The notes under the pieces are model-generated. The model was not told the origin of the DNA. It worked only from the letters and a program-made list of their open reading frames with translations, and made no database searches. The translations under genes were made by a program, and so were the position numbers. A DNA stretch of 64,000 bases. It comes from Euglena gracilis (taxonomy: Eukaryota; Euglenida; Euglenophyceae; Euglenales). The first letter of the stretch is position 1; each line of letters begins with the position of its first letter. Where the stretch lies: NCBI GenBank assembly GCA_039621445.1, contig CP154955.1, positions 34,974,640-35,038,639 on the forward strand. Direction: 5' to 3'. Positions 33,149-43,508 of this stretch are shown piece after piece.

Positions 33149-36100
33149 CTGAGGGGTTGGGACCCGGTGCCACCGTCAAATCCACCATCGCACCCGGGAG
33201 ACAAAAACGCCCGCATGTCAGTTCCCTAAAGAACGGCATGGTGTGGAAATTTGAAGACAAATCCCCTCCAAAATATAGGACCCCCATTTTTGAAGGGTGT
33301 CATAAAACATTCCGCCAAATGAAGAGCCAAACTTTGCTGTAAGAGAGGATGTTATTGAAAAATTTAAGAAAACGTGTTGCTGGTATTTTTTTTACACTGG
33401 TTTTATATGGTGTTGAATGAAAGCATGCTTGTTAAATGGTCCAAAACACTACATATGCTGGAACACCAGGGACTGGGGAAAGCATCATTAAAGCACACAT
33501 AATTTACTCTGGGAGGAATAGTTGTGCAAATTAAGGGGACAAACAATGGGAACCATACTTTTGTTTTTCTCCGTTGCCCCCTCCGGGGCCACAAGAAAAA
33601 GCTGAATAATGTTCTCTCTGTTGCTGTTTCACCACTAATTCTCTAGGAATGAAGTGAATGACCAAATGAAGAACTCATCTTTGGATTCCTGGAAGGACGG
33701 CCTACCAGCCTGCCTCTGAAGGCTCATTTCAAAGCAAAGGGGCTCGGTTTGTGTGTGTTATGAGATGCGGTGGGCATGTTTCCGTCCTGCGGGACGGGGT
33801 GAGGGGGTGGTGTGCCACAGCGCCAGACCTCGATCTTGTGGTTCGCTGCGGAGATGCTCCAGGAGCAGGTGGGGAAGCAGCTGTGGTTGAAGAGGCAAGC
33901 GTCGGTGTAGAAGTAGCTTTTGCCCGCGTCCTGGAACGCGTTGTGGCGGATGACGCTGCCGATCTTCAGCACCTGTGTGACGGGGCGAGGCCCGCCCGCC
34001 GCCTCACAGTGACGCCCCTGGAAAAGGCACGCGATGTGCACGCAAGGAAGCGTCGGCTCAGCGAGCATTGGCGTGGAGGAAGCAGGTGAGGGTTAGGGTT
34101 AGGGTTTGAGAACATTGAAGATCCCACCTTTCTTGCCAATGACTGGGATTTTGAACGATTCCATTCCTTCGTATGAGCACTTGGCAAGAATGCACTATTT
34201 GCATTTGAACTTAGGCAGCCTATATCACACATAACGCTCAAATGCGCAACAGCCACAACTTCTCAACTCAACTCAACAGACGAGTTCCGGACAATCCAAA
34301 CCGGTGGGCCCTGGTGCTCTCAGGGCCTTGGCACCAAAGACATAACCAAGCACCTCCAGCAAGCATTTTGGGGCTGTTGTCGGGACTTGTCGGGGTTTGT
34401 CGGGATTTGTGAGGATTTGATCATTAGTGGTGGGTGGTTAGTGGAATGATGTGGGTCCGACCACATCATTTCGAAGGATTTGATGGGAGTCGAATGGCGC
34501 GTGGAACCCAATGTGGTTGAACCATGCCGTAGAAATCTGCCATCACTCCGTTGTCTGCGCAGTGGGGGACTCTTTTGGGCAGACATGCAGAAAATAATGC
34601 ATTCCACACCCGCCGCCCCTGTGGGAGGGGGTTGAAACAGGCAATGAAATAGTCGTTGGACACCGAGGGGATTCTTGCAACAGAGTTGAATTTAAAAAAG
34701 GTGTCTTTTTGGCAATGACTGCACGGAACTTAAAACAAGGCTGGGCTATTTGCACAACTTGCACGCCTTTTTAAAATCAAATTTTGTGTCCATTGCATCC
34801 AGCATTGCTGCCTGTGGACCTGGAAGTTCAGAGTCCTGTCTGAGCACCTCCCGTGACAAAATCTGACAAATTCTGACAGCACCACAAAATTTTGCAGCAA
34901 AAATTGATGGACACAGATTTTTTTTTTTTTTTTTGGTGACCTAGGGGTGGTTCTTGTTTCCTCAGGGGGTGGGTAGGGACCTCAGAATTGACCCTCAAAG
35001 GTAATTCCAGGGTTCATAAGATATAAGGAGGGGGTCCGACCCCATCCCCTGCCGTTGTATTGAACCCTGAGTGGGTCCCCCTGAGCCCCCGGGGGTGTGC
35101 CTCTGGATGAAAGTGGTTTGACCTCTTTTTTTGTTCAAATTTACACTTCTCGGAGTGAAAGGCGCCCATTCTGGACTCCCAGTGTTGGATTTTGCGAAAA
35201 GCCCATTGAGCAAATGCACAACACAAACACCAAGGAAATATAGTTTGAAAATGCGCAGTCGGCAAGAGTTTGTGCATTGCTGTGCAAAATACCTGCGTTG
35301 GTGATGTGGAACTGTTCAGACACAGGCAGGAAGGGACGACCCAATAAGAATTATGGGCACTGGGTGGAGCGTCACTGGAGCTGCCGGCTCTTTGGGATAA
35401 AGGCAAGGTGATCAACAGTCGAAATTAAAACGGATCGGAGTAGGACAGGAAGGAGTCAATCACACCTGCGAGGGTGTCACTGCGTCAGTCATGGCAAGCA
35501 CCTTGTCCACCGCAGACACAGCCCCTGGCCACTCTTCGTCGGCTGGGAGGCCAGTCTTAATCCCAGCCGCCCAGTCCCCCTCCTTGTCCAAAACACCAAC
35601 CCAGGACCTGCAATCCGTAGGAGGAGGGTCCACAGTGGAGAACAGGGTCGAATCTCAAGAGGGAGGTGGGATTCTGGTGGGGTACTGCCATTTGGGGTCA
35701 TCTTCCACCACACTAAAACTGTTCATTTAGGATGGCCGCATGTATTTGAACACCTCTAGGCACTGATCAGGCCGGCACATCGGAACAGGTATCCCTGGGA
35801 TCATGCTGGGGACCCCCAATCGGTTAACCCCCCCCTAATAGAAGCACGGGGCCGCAGGGTCCAAATAAAATCACAGACCCCATTTTGATGGGTTTTCTGA
35901 AGAAAATCAACAAAAATCGCTCAGGTAGGGGCGCACCCCCCGCCGCCAGAGGTGGCGGTCCGCTACAAGCACACCCGTGCTTCTATTAGGGGGGGTCCCA
36001 CCTGTTTTCGGGCCACATCACAGTTTTTTTTTTACAAGAGTGATGGGTTTGGACCAGCCGTTGGAATGGCAAGAGCAGCTTCGAGGGTAGAAATGATCCA

Positions 36101-37953
36101 GACGCCTCAATCAAGGTCCCAGGTGCTTGAGGCGAGCCTCCAACGGCCCCAGCCAACTGCATGATGTGGCCGGTGAAGTACTCTGCAGGAGGCAGAGAGA
36201 AAGCAAAAACTGGTGCCCACCTGAACTGAAGCAGCGGTTGGCAAGGTATGACATGTCCGCGTTGTGGGTGGACAATAACCCCCCTCAAATGAGCGTGTGG
36301 CACAGAGAAAAGTTGTGAGCCATCTATTAGCTACAGGTATGAGCTTTAGCCACTGTATCCATCTGTTTGATGGTGGTGGGGCTATTATTCGGCAGGCTGT
36401 GATATGGTGCTCAGGGAGGCAGTTTTGGGGCACTCACTGGGGGGGGGGGCACTTTTGTTAGGCACAGAAAAATTTGCCACATACAACACAACACAACTGC
36501 ATGCCATTCACAAAGTTGGCCGTGCGTTTAGCCATGGGAAGGCTGTGAGCGGAGGAAAAAGAGGGGGGGTGACACGGTTTCCATCAGGGGCGCCTGTGGC
36601 AATGACATGGCTTCCATTAGGGGCGCGTGGGGCAATGACACGGTTACGTGGGGCAATGACACGGGGCGCGTGGGGGTGACACGGTTTCCATTAGGGGCGC
36701 GTGGGGCAGTGACACGGTTTCCATTAGGGGCGCGTGGGGCAGTGACACGGTTTCCATTAGGGCGCCATTTTTTTGATAAAACTTTCGCATTTTTCATGTT
36801 TTTCTCCCTTGGCGTGAAGCATGACCACAAATTTCAGGGCAGGCATTTGGCAGGCTCTGAACACGGTTTCAGGCTGAAATCTGGGCTCAGCCACAATTTG
36901 TGTATAGAAACCTGCCAGGGCGTTGCTTAAGAAAATTTGACCCCACCCCCCAGATAGTCCAGCCAGCCAGCAGCTCCTTTCCAGCCTCGTGCCATGAACG
37001 AGTGTTCATTTTTGGCCCCCGAACGCGAAAATCTGTCACTGTCCAGCCGCGTTTTGGCGGCTGGAAATAATGGGCGAAAATGGGTCAGAAAAGGGCTGCC
37101 TGGGGCAAATTTGGGGTCAAAAAATTATTTTCCTCCCTAACTTCAGTTTCCTCCCCCCAACTTGAGAGCCCCTCCGGAACCCCCAAAAATCACTAAAATC
37201 CCGTTTTAGGTGATTTCAAATGACAAGATCCCAATATTCATGTGAAAATGAGAGCCCAATTTGTTGACCGACTAGGCCTGGTCGGTAGCTAGTCGGCGAG
37301 ACGGGGTGGTGGATAGTTGGCCGACTAGTCGGTGAAACACCCACTCTGATGTGCTAACAGGTCAATATCGCCGACTTTTCAGCCCCCCTCCCATGAACAA
37401 ATTCCCAAGCAGACTGGTCGGCGGACATAAAAATGGTCTCTGGCTGGCCAAAATCACCCAGAAAGGGTTGGGCTTCTTCTGCTGGGTTCTTTGCAACAAG
37501 ACTGGTTGTGCGGATCCCGTGGGAGACACCCGTCCTTTTCTTTCCCCTGTGGACAGTTTCTTCCCTCCTTCGCATCATTTGCCAAACACCCTGCATTTAC
37601 CCTCCTTTCCCTATGTCCTTCCTTCTAGTTTTGTCACACACACACACCACACACCCTGGCACCTCCTCCCCGCGCTTTGTCAAACTCATCAAAAACACCA
37701 CACCAAGCAAGCGAAGCAGTCCGGCAAACACCCAGGACGCACACCGCCGGCAGTTTGAGGACACCCGGGGAAACAGCCAGGGGAGCAAGAGGGGCAGTAA
37801 AGGGGAGGCCGGCAGCCGGCACCAGACCTTGGCCCTCGGTGGGCAGGGCCGCCACCTTGGCTGCCGCCCCCACGATGAGGTCTTCGTACGTCTCGCCCAC
37901 CGCCCACGGCTCCGAGATGAGCACCGTCCGGCCCGGAGGGATGTCCCACAGGG
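32999..37953 (-). CDS. SET-domain protein methyltransferase (SMYD-like SET, no MYND finger seen)
   Basis: SET proteins transfer a methyl group from S-adenosylmethionine to lysine. Five exons with matching phase: 37828-37953, 36158-36182, 35466-35607, 33829-33972, 32999-33148 (TGA). N to C: LWDIPPGRTVLISEPWAVG (first SET strands), a helical insert, VIRHNAFQDAG, then ACLFNHSCFPTCSWSI with the catalytic NHSC motif, RAGAELTISYLGDD with the ELTISY Tyr motif, and post-SET FLCACRKCQGD followed at once by TGA. The NHSC...GxELTISY...CxCxxC order is that of SMYD/SET-MYND and related SET proteins. The MYND zinc finger normally inserted after the first SET strands is missing, and there is no C-terminal TPR-like region, so it is a minimal SET. 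The 5' end is not found; the first exon starts with two bases of a split codon. The gene is single-copy here, between the two duplicated segments. Confidence 0.82.
33829..33972 (-). CDS. SET gene, catalytic NHSC exon
   Basis: Forty-eight codons in phase 0, acceptor CACACAG, donor GTCTGG. It contains VLKIGSVIRHNAFQDAGKSY, then FYTDACLFNHSCFPTCSWSI, then SAANHKIE. N-H-S-C forms part of the cofactor and catalytic pseudoknot of SET domains. Confidence 0.85.
34088..34107 (+). repeat. Short telomere-like tract
   Basis: GGGTTAGGGTTAGGGTTT within a SET-gene intron; another, TAGGGTTAGGGTTGG, at about 32257. Confidence 0.6.
35008..35069. mobile_element. Short relative of the CAGGGTTC element
   Basis: Sixty-two bases bounded by CAGGGTTC and GAACCCTG with ATATAAGGAGGGGGTCCGAC at the left, as in the 385-bp element; probably a deletion derivative. 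Confidence 0.45.
35466..35607 (-). CDS. SET gene, helical insert exon
   Basis: Acceptor GATTGCAG, donor GTGTGA. It reads SWVGVLDKEGDWAAGIKTG, then LPADEEWPGAVSAVDKVLAM and TDAVTPSQ. No motif, but it has the composition of a soluble helical segment and leads in phase into VLKIGSVIRHNAF. This is where SMYD-type proteins have the SET-I helices. Confidence 0.6.
35827..35996. mobile_element. 170-bp CCTAATAGAAGCACGGG inverted-repeat element
   Basis: Perfect 23-bp arms (poly(C) then TAATAGAAGCACGGG) at 35827-35850 and 35974-35996 around a GC-rich hairpin centre. Related ends to the 77-bp element. It lies in an intron of the SET gene. Confidence 0.7.
36158..36182 (-). CDS. SET gene, 25-nt micro-exon
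   Basis: Acceptor CTCCTGCAG, then the split codon and YFTGHIM plus two bases, donor GTTGGC. It is included because its phases match both neighbours; without it the exons cannot be joined in frame. The same donor hexamer GTTGGC is used by the ORC1 wing exon. Confidence 0.5.
36570..36768 (+). repeat. 33-bp minisatellite
   Basis: Units of GTGACACGGTTTCCATTAGG plus GGCGCGTGGGGCA, two to three near-perfect at the right and degenerate ones at the left. Because 33 is a multiple of three, the minus strand reads repeated NGNRVTAPRAP. Confidence 0.85.
37828..37953 (-). CDS. SET gene, first recognised exon
   Basis: Acceptor CCCCACAG, then LWDIPPGRTVLISEPWAVGE, then DLIVGAAAKVAALPTEGQ, donor GTCTGG. 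I-x-x-G-x-x-(I/V)-L-x-x-E-P is the SET N-terminal strand pair. C/G at nearly all third positions marks it as coding. Confidence 0.75.
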
Positions 37954-38039
37954 CTGTGGGGAGGATGGGCACTGGGAGCGAGTTGGCAGCTTAGAGGTAA
38001 GAGGAAGGCAAGAGGTGGGGCAGAGCAGGGGGAGACACC

Positions 38040-38395
38040 CCCCAAAACATAAAGCTCCCCCAAATATACGGTGGGTTTACTGCCCAAATATGAAGCCTCT
38101 CCCCCAACACAAAGCCTGTCGATGGTGCCATTCAGAAAAAAGCAGAAAATTCTCGGGTGGAGATTGCAATTTTAAGCAGAAATCCTCCATTCTGGACAAA
38201 GTTTGCATATTTTGGGGGGGGGGATAGGAGATGTACAACCAGAATTTGGCATAAATTTGGTATTCGTGCAGATGAAGGCCGTTCAAGGTCATAAACTCCA
38301 GTCAAAAAAAACTTTGATTTCCTCGCCCAAACATGAACCCCCCCCCAATATAAAGCCCCCTGAAGGTCTTGAAATCCCACCCAAACATAAACCCG
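38040..38395. repeat. AAATATAAAGCCCC-family repeat, single-copy-region member
   Basis: Same family next to the first recognised SET exon (37953), so it lies in the intron or upstream region of that gene. Confidence 0.7.
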
Positions 38396-38479
38396 GCAGG
38401 GCACAAGCAAACACCACTTTTGCCAAAATCAAACACCGCAAAAAACATGTTTGCGTCCCCCGCCCCTGAGATTGAGAGA

Positions 38480-39110
38480 GAGGAAGGGAGAGGGGAGGGG
38501 GGGGAGGGACCTGTGACCCCCCGGCCGGCGCCAGGCACTGGTCGCACCACAACGCCCTCGGTCCAGGTGGAGGGCGGCACGAGGGGGTGGAAGGGCTCCA
38601 CGGTGGGGGGCCGTGGCCATGCGGGCCGGGGAAGGAGGAGGGAGAGGGGCACTGTCCCCCAACAATAAAGTAACAAAAGTAACAACAAAGTGTGGTAAAA
38701 TAACAACAAACACACGGGGTGTGGCCCTGAAATGCACGGGGATCCATCGGCAGAGGCAACCGGCCCGAGACGACAAGAAACGGCCGCCGGCAAGCTTTCC
38801 GGCGGCAGCATCGGGAGTGGGTAGAGGAGGTGGGGGGAGCACGGCCACGGTGGAGGGGTCCGGGGGCCGCTGGTGGCTGCAGTCCGGCCGCTTCTTCGGC
38901 TTGCGGCCGGCACCGCCACACGTCCAGGGGATGCCCCAGGGGTCTTGGTGCAAGTTGAAACCCGCCCCATATTTGTGTTTGGCTCCCGCCCTCACAACGC
39001 GGCTCGCACGCGCCACGCGATGCGCAACGAAGGTGGCCAGCACGGGACAGAACCGCCGCAGCAGGGGAGAGGCCAATGCGCGCCACTGGGAGGGCGGAGC
39101 GGGCATGCCC
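38480..39110 (-). other. GC-rich coding-like blocks upstream of the SET gene
   Basis: Three minus-strand blocks have high C/G at third positions: about 39000-39080 (WRALASPLLRRFCPVLATF after acceptor CTCCCAG, donor GTGAGG), about 38785-38950, and about 38505-38615 (VEPFHPLVPPSTWTEGVVV). They are good candidates for 5' exons of the SET gene or of a separate gene. Several frames are open at once, so I make no joined model. Confidence 0.35.
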
Positions 39111-39344
39111 TGTTCCTGCCATTTCCCTCAGCCGCCGGCCTTCTGCTCTGTGCGATGCGACATCCGGGGGCCTGCGAAGCAGCCGGGAAAGCGCGGCGGC
39201 TGGAGATTCAGGGGAGGGTCTGGCTGGACAGAGACGAGGCAGTCCCCCTTTCAGGAGAATACGCCGGATGGAAACAGTTTGGGAGAGGAAATAGTTCAGG
39301 GGAGGGGTCGTCCTCTGTCCCCAGCCCTTCAATTCCTTGGGTCG

Positions 39345-39675
39345 GGAACAATCCATCGCTTACCGACCCCCATGGGGGGTCACTTTCCATTTTCAAAACC
39401 GAGTCAGTCACTTTTCAAACCCCCCCCCACCCGGGTCTGACCCGGCGGGTCTGTCACTTTGGCCACTCAGCCAAAAATGGCCAAAAATCAAAGGATTTGG
39501 CCAAAAATCGAAAAAATCGGCGCCTTCGGCGCCGGGTGGCCACTTTCAGCCAATCCTGGCCGACCCCGGGGGGACGGGGGGGGGGGGGGTTTGGAGCCAA
39601 AAACCAGTCAGTCACTTCGAAAAACCAGTCAGACAGCCCCCCCCCCCAAGGGTGGGGTCGGACACACCTTAAGTA
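39345..39675. repeat. ACCAGTCAGTCAC-family repeat, dispersed member
   Basis: Same family outside the duplication. It carries the hairpin CGGCGCCTTCGGCGCCG at about 39518-39535 and GAGCCAAAAACCAGTCAGTC near its right end. Confidence 0.7.
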
Positions 39676-40342
39676 TGGTCAGGAAGAGGTGGAGGGAGAG
39701 GGCAGGGCTGAACGAGAATTCCAGTAAACCACGGTGTGGTGTGGTGGGGTTGAGTGGGGGGGAGGGGGTTGTGTGGCGAGAGGGTCGACCCTTCACCCTT
39801 CTTTATTTCAGCCCCCCCAAAGCACCTGACTTCCAGAGAGAGCATTTCCCCCAAATAGTTCTACAAGGACAAAGCAAACGTCCGCTCGTAACGCATCCGA
39901 CACCGTACATCACCCAACGTCCATCAACACCTGATGCATCTGCCAACGTCATCCTCAGCCCCAAAAACATCATTTGGCGGACATCAACAAGATCAAGAAT
40001 GGGGAACCAAAATTTTGTAACATTGTTCTAGAACACCCTCGACGATTCGTCAAAATGCCTTTCACCTCCCCCACCATCCCTGGAGGCTGCCCAAGCGCCG
40101 TCAGTGATGAAGTTGGGTGGTTTTGGACGGTGGTCGCACTTTCAATAAAGGATTGAAGAATGGAAGCCTGGCTGCATGTGCACGCGCGCATGTGTGTGTA
40201 CTGCCTTGCTTGCACGAATTTGGCTTCAGGTAGGGGCAGGGCTTCCAAAGGGTACTTAAGACAAGAACTCCTGGGGTCCAACAACGTTGTGTGCATCCCC
40301 GGGGCAGCAGTGTGGACTTGCGGGCCACAAAAGGTCCGACAG

Positions 40343-40611
40343 TGGACACACATGAAGTGCGGGGGAGCATTGCGGCGGCCGGAGTGCACAACACGGCCGA
40401 GGAGAGGGCGGTTCGTCAAGTGCCAGGCAAGCCCCGGGGGACCCGGCTGCTACACGTCGCGCTGGCTGGAACCCTTCCCGGGGCGGCGGGGGCGGCGGCG
40501 GGGGGCAGGACCCGGATCAGCGGCGCCGCCCGCCGGCCAGCCCCGGCCCGCCGGCCGCTCCAGCGGCCCTTTCGAGCTGAGCGACGCTGTGGAGGCCGGG
40601 GGCTGTGCCGG
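40343..40611 (+). CDS. Probable GRF-type zinc-finger exon
   Basis: Acceptor CCGACAG, then WTHMKCGGALRRPECTTRP, RRGRFVKCQASPGGPGCYTS, RWLEP, then a long Arg/Gly/Pro/Ala-rich tail ending SSGPFELSDAVEAGG; possible donor GTCTGC. R-G-R-F-V-x-C, eight residues, C, then an aromatic and W resembles the zf-GRF pattern (GRxFYxC...CxFFxW) found in topoisomerase 3, APEX2 and NEIL3 relatives, where it binds single-stranded DNA. The first Cys pair is atypical. The opposite strand is also partly open. An isolated exon with no partners located. Confidence 0.4.
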
Positions 40612-41258
40612 GTCTGCAACAGGGGCGACCCAGGCCAGGATGGGGGGGGGGGCATTCTGGCGCCATGTTGGAGGAAAATGCCAGCACAGGAATTGAATCC
40701 TTGGGGTGGGGGAGACCGGCCACACGACAAAAAAAAAATGTGTTGGCAAAAGGCAGTGCATTTTTCCCGGCCGCCGGAGATCAGTTCCTGCCATTGTGGA
40801 ACTAAATTGCCAGCCGTCACGGTTGGATTGATGACAAGCAGTTTTGTGAATTCTGGTTCTTTTGAGAAAAACAGTGGAACAGTACGAGTGTGATCATCTT
40901 TGGGGTAAAATCTTGAGCAAATGGAGAGGAAAGATGGCAACTGAATGCAATCCCATAATTGCAAATTTGGCAACCTCCTCTAAAAAATATTGGCCTTCAG
41001 TTTTGCTCAGCTGTGAAGGACAGGTGTGGGGTGGGAAAGAACCATAGGAAAAATTATGCTGATGGGAAATTGGGTAAACCCCCCCCCCCATTTAGAACGA
41101 CCCCCCTCTGATAACGACCCCCCCATTTATACCGACCCATTCGGAGAATTCCACCGGTTTGAGAAATATAACGACCCATGTTGGGAAGCTGCAAGCAAAG
41201 CGCGGAAAGACACATGAGCGTTCGTGCTCGGACGGGTTATTTGAAGTACGAGCGGATA

Positions 41259-41271
41259 NNNNNNNNNNNNN
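41259..41271. other. Assembly gap (13 N)
   Basis: Thirteen N bases lie exactly at the start of copy 2. The number of N may be arbitrary, so the true distance and even the adjacency of the two sides are unknown. Confidence 1.
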
Positions 41272-41361
41272 CTCTCTGCGGCGCACTGGGAATTGGCAGT
41301 TTATGGCCCTCTGGTGGGCTGAGGGAGAGAGCAGCTTTCGTCCCTGAGGCACACAAAATAC

Positions 41362-41423
41362 CTGCCACCACAGCTTGGCTGTCGAGGAGGTACGCAGCGA
41401 GTCGTGGCCGGACAGCTGCTTGG
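41362..41423 (-). CDS. Probable exon KQLSGHDS...KLWWQ, copy 2
   Basis: Identical to 5263-5324, with the same acceptor and donor. It is the last coding-like piece before the assembly gap; the rest of the gene in copy 2 is not present. Confidence 0.4.
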
Positions 41424-41447
41424 CTGGCACGACCACAATGTGCATGT

Positions 41448-41775
41448 GTGTGTTGTGTTGCGTTGTGTTGTGCTGTGCTGTGTTGTGTTGTGCTGTGGTT
41501 GTGTTGTGTTGTGTTGTGTTGTGTTGTGTTGTGTTGTGTTGTGTTGTGTTGTGTTGTGTTGTGTTGTGTTGTGTTGTGTTGTGTTGTGTTGTGTTGTGTT
41601 GTGTTGTGTGTTGTGTTGTGCTGTGTGTTGTGTTGTGTTGTGTTGTGGTTGTGTTGTGTTGTGTTGTGTTGTGTTGTGTTGTGTTGTGTTGTGTTGTGTT
41701 GTGTTGTGTTGTGTTGTGTTGTGTTGTGTTGTGTTGTGTTGTGTTGTGTTGTGTGTTGTGTTGTGTTGTGTATGT
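41448..41775 (+). repeat. (GTGTT)n pentanucleotide array, copy 2
   Basis: Same array with additional CTGTG variant units at its left end and the same GTGTGTTGTGTTGTGCTGTG interruption in the middle; unit number differs from copy 1. Confidence 0.98.
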
Positions 41776-42040
41776 GTGTGTGTATTTGCATGTGTTTGGT
41801 GGGAGTGATGAATAGTGTGCATGTGTGTATCGAATTTTTGTGTGGCTGCTGAAGGCGGGGACTGTTCTTGAAGGATCCATATTCTCCCCAGTCATGCGAC
41901 GGGTTTTGAGCATGTCTACAGCACTCAGTGGGAAATCGCATCTTTCCCCTCACGCGGGCAAAGTAACAAAGTGTCTTTGTGAGCTGCAGTGGCACAGCCC
42001 CCCCCCCCCGCCCATCTGTTAATGAAATGAGCGGCAGAAC

Positions 42041-42269
42041 TGGAGATGGAGCTGGACGCCTCCCACGGCGCCAGCCATGGGGAACGGTGGCCGCCAGGAG
42101 ACGAACAAGCGGGTGTCCGGCTGCGACGTGGGATCGCTGGGGCCGTTGGAGTCGCTGGCCCCCGGCTCCTCCACGCCGTAGTGGCAGCACTCGTTGCACA
42201 GCCAGGGGTTGTGGGCGAAGTCAGCCTGCGTGTCCCGCAGGCTGCGGCATCCGGTGCACATGCGGCTCC
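42041..42269 (-). CDS. Exon of unidentified zinc-ribbon-like protein, copy 2
   Basis: Same exon and length as 5943-6171, with both CxxC pairs and the LFVSWRPPFPMAG block intact. The few differences are almost all at third positions, the mark of protein-level constraint. No function is assigned. Confidence 0.65.
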
Positions 42270-43508
42270 CTGCGGCGCGGGGCCGGGCAAAACCGCCAGC
42301 AATTTGGAGGTTTCTCTCTAAAGCAAATCTCTGAGACGGTGATTCGGAATCGGAAATCCTGCACGCCCAGGTCAGGATGTTGTTGAGCCCTCGGGCTGGA
42401 GCCTGGAGGGGATGCTTGGAACAGGGCTGAAATTAGGTGTTTAGGACTAAGTTGGGCCCAAATTTAAAGCAAATTTAGGCAAAAATGAGGTCAAAAATGC
42501 GGCCGCTTAAAATGTCCACAATGGAAATTCAACTCCTAACCTAACCCTGTTCCCATAACCAGGTTTTGTGTAGTGCTGAGCTTTCACCTGCTTGATGGTG
42601 CCATGAGCCCATATGTGTTTGAGGCGTGTGTTTGCCGGCGGCCTGGCCCGGCGGTCTGGCCATGGCCTGGCCCGGCCCAGCCAGCAGTCCAGCATACGGG
42701 GCGTTCCTGGGGCTTTATTTTCGGTCGCCAGACGCTTCCTTTCCCCATCATTTTTTGAGAAATTTTGACCCTAAAATTGCTGAAATTGGCAGAGTCGGGG
42801 GCCTGCAGCGCTGTTTTGGGGCTTAAATCGGCCATATCTCGGGCAAGGCGGGGGAATTACGGGGATCAAAATACCATTAGATTGGGCGTTCATTTGATCT
42901 TTTGTGATTTGGATTCATTTTTGAGATGTTTTGAAAATTGTGATTTTTGGTCCGAAACGGGCCCAAAATTCCGAGAAACGCGCCAAAAAAAGATGCTGCA
43001 AATTAGGGACTGTAACTTTGTCTTTGAGGGTTTCCAGGAATATGTGGGACATTTACCTGAAAGACAACTTCCCGTGGTGGGTGTCGGTTCATACTAGAAA
43101 CCTTGGATTGCATCGGCCAACCCGGGGGGGGGGGGGGGGCCCCCCCTTTCCCCATCTAAATGGACAAGAGCTCAGCGACTAACCCCAGTCTTAACTGAAT
43201 GCGTGGTGGTAAAAAAGGCACACCCAACATAATAGTGGTAATGCCAAAATAAGCTGGGGCTGGGGATGGGAGCCAACTTTGTGGGACTCGGCCACCAGGA
43301 TTTGGGTGCAATGGGCCCACACACCTCGGAAGGAAGTTGCAGATGAGCTCTGTGCCATATATAGATCTGCCAAAAGAACATTGGGAGGAGGGAACAGAAC
43401 ATTTTCATGAAACCTAAGATACTGTGTCGCCAGTTCTCAAAAACAGTTCTCAAAAACCGGACTGTGTGTATATATATATATTATATACCAAATTTGGTAT
43501 ATATGTGT

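Noticed and set aside
38340-39356. 355-codon minus-strand frame as one gene
   Set aside because: It crosses repeat family members and poly(C) runs; only sub-blocks show coding-like base use, and they are in different frames.
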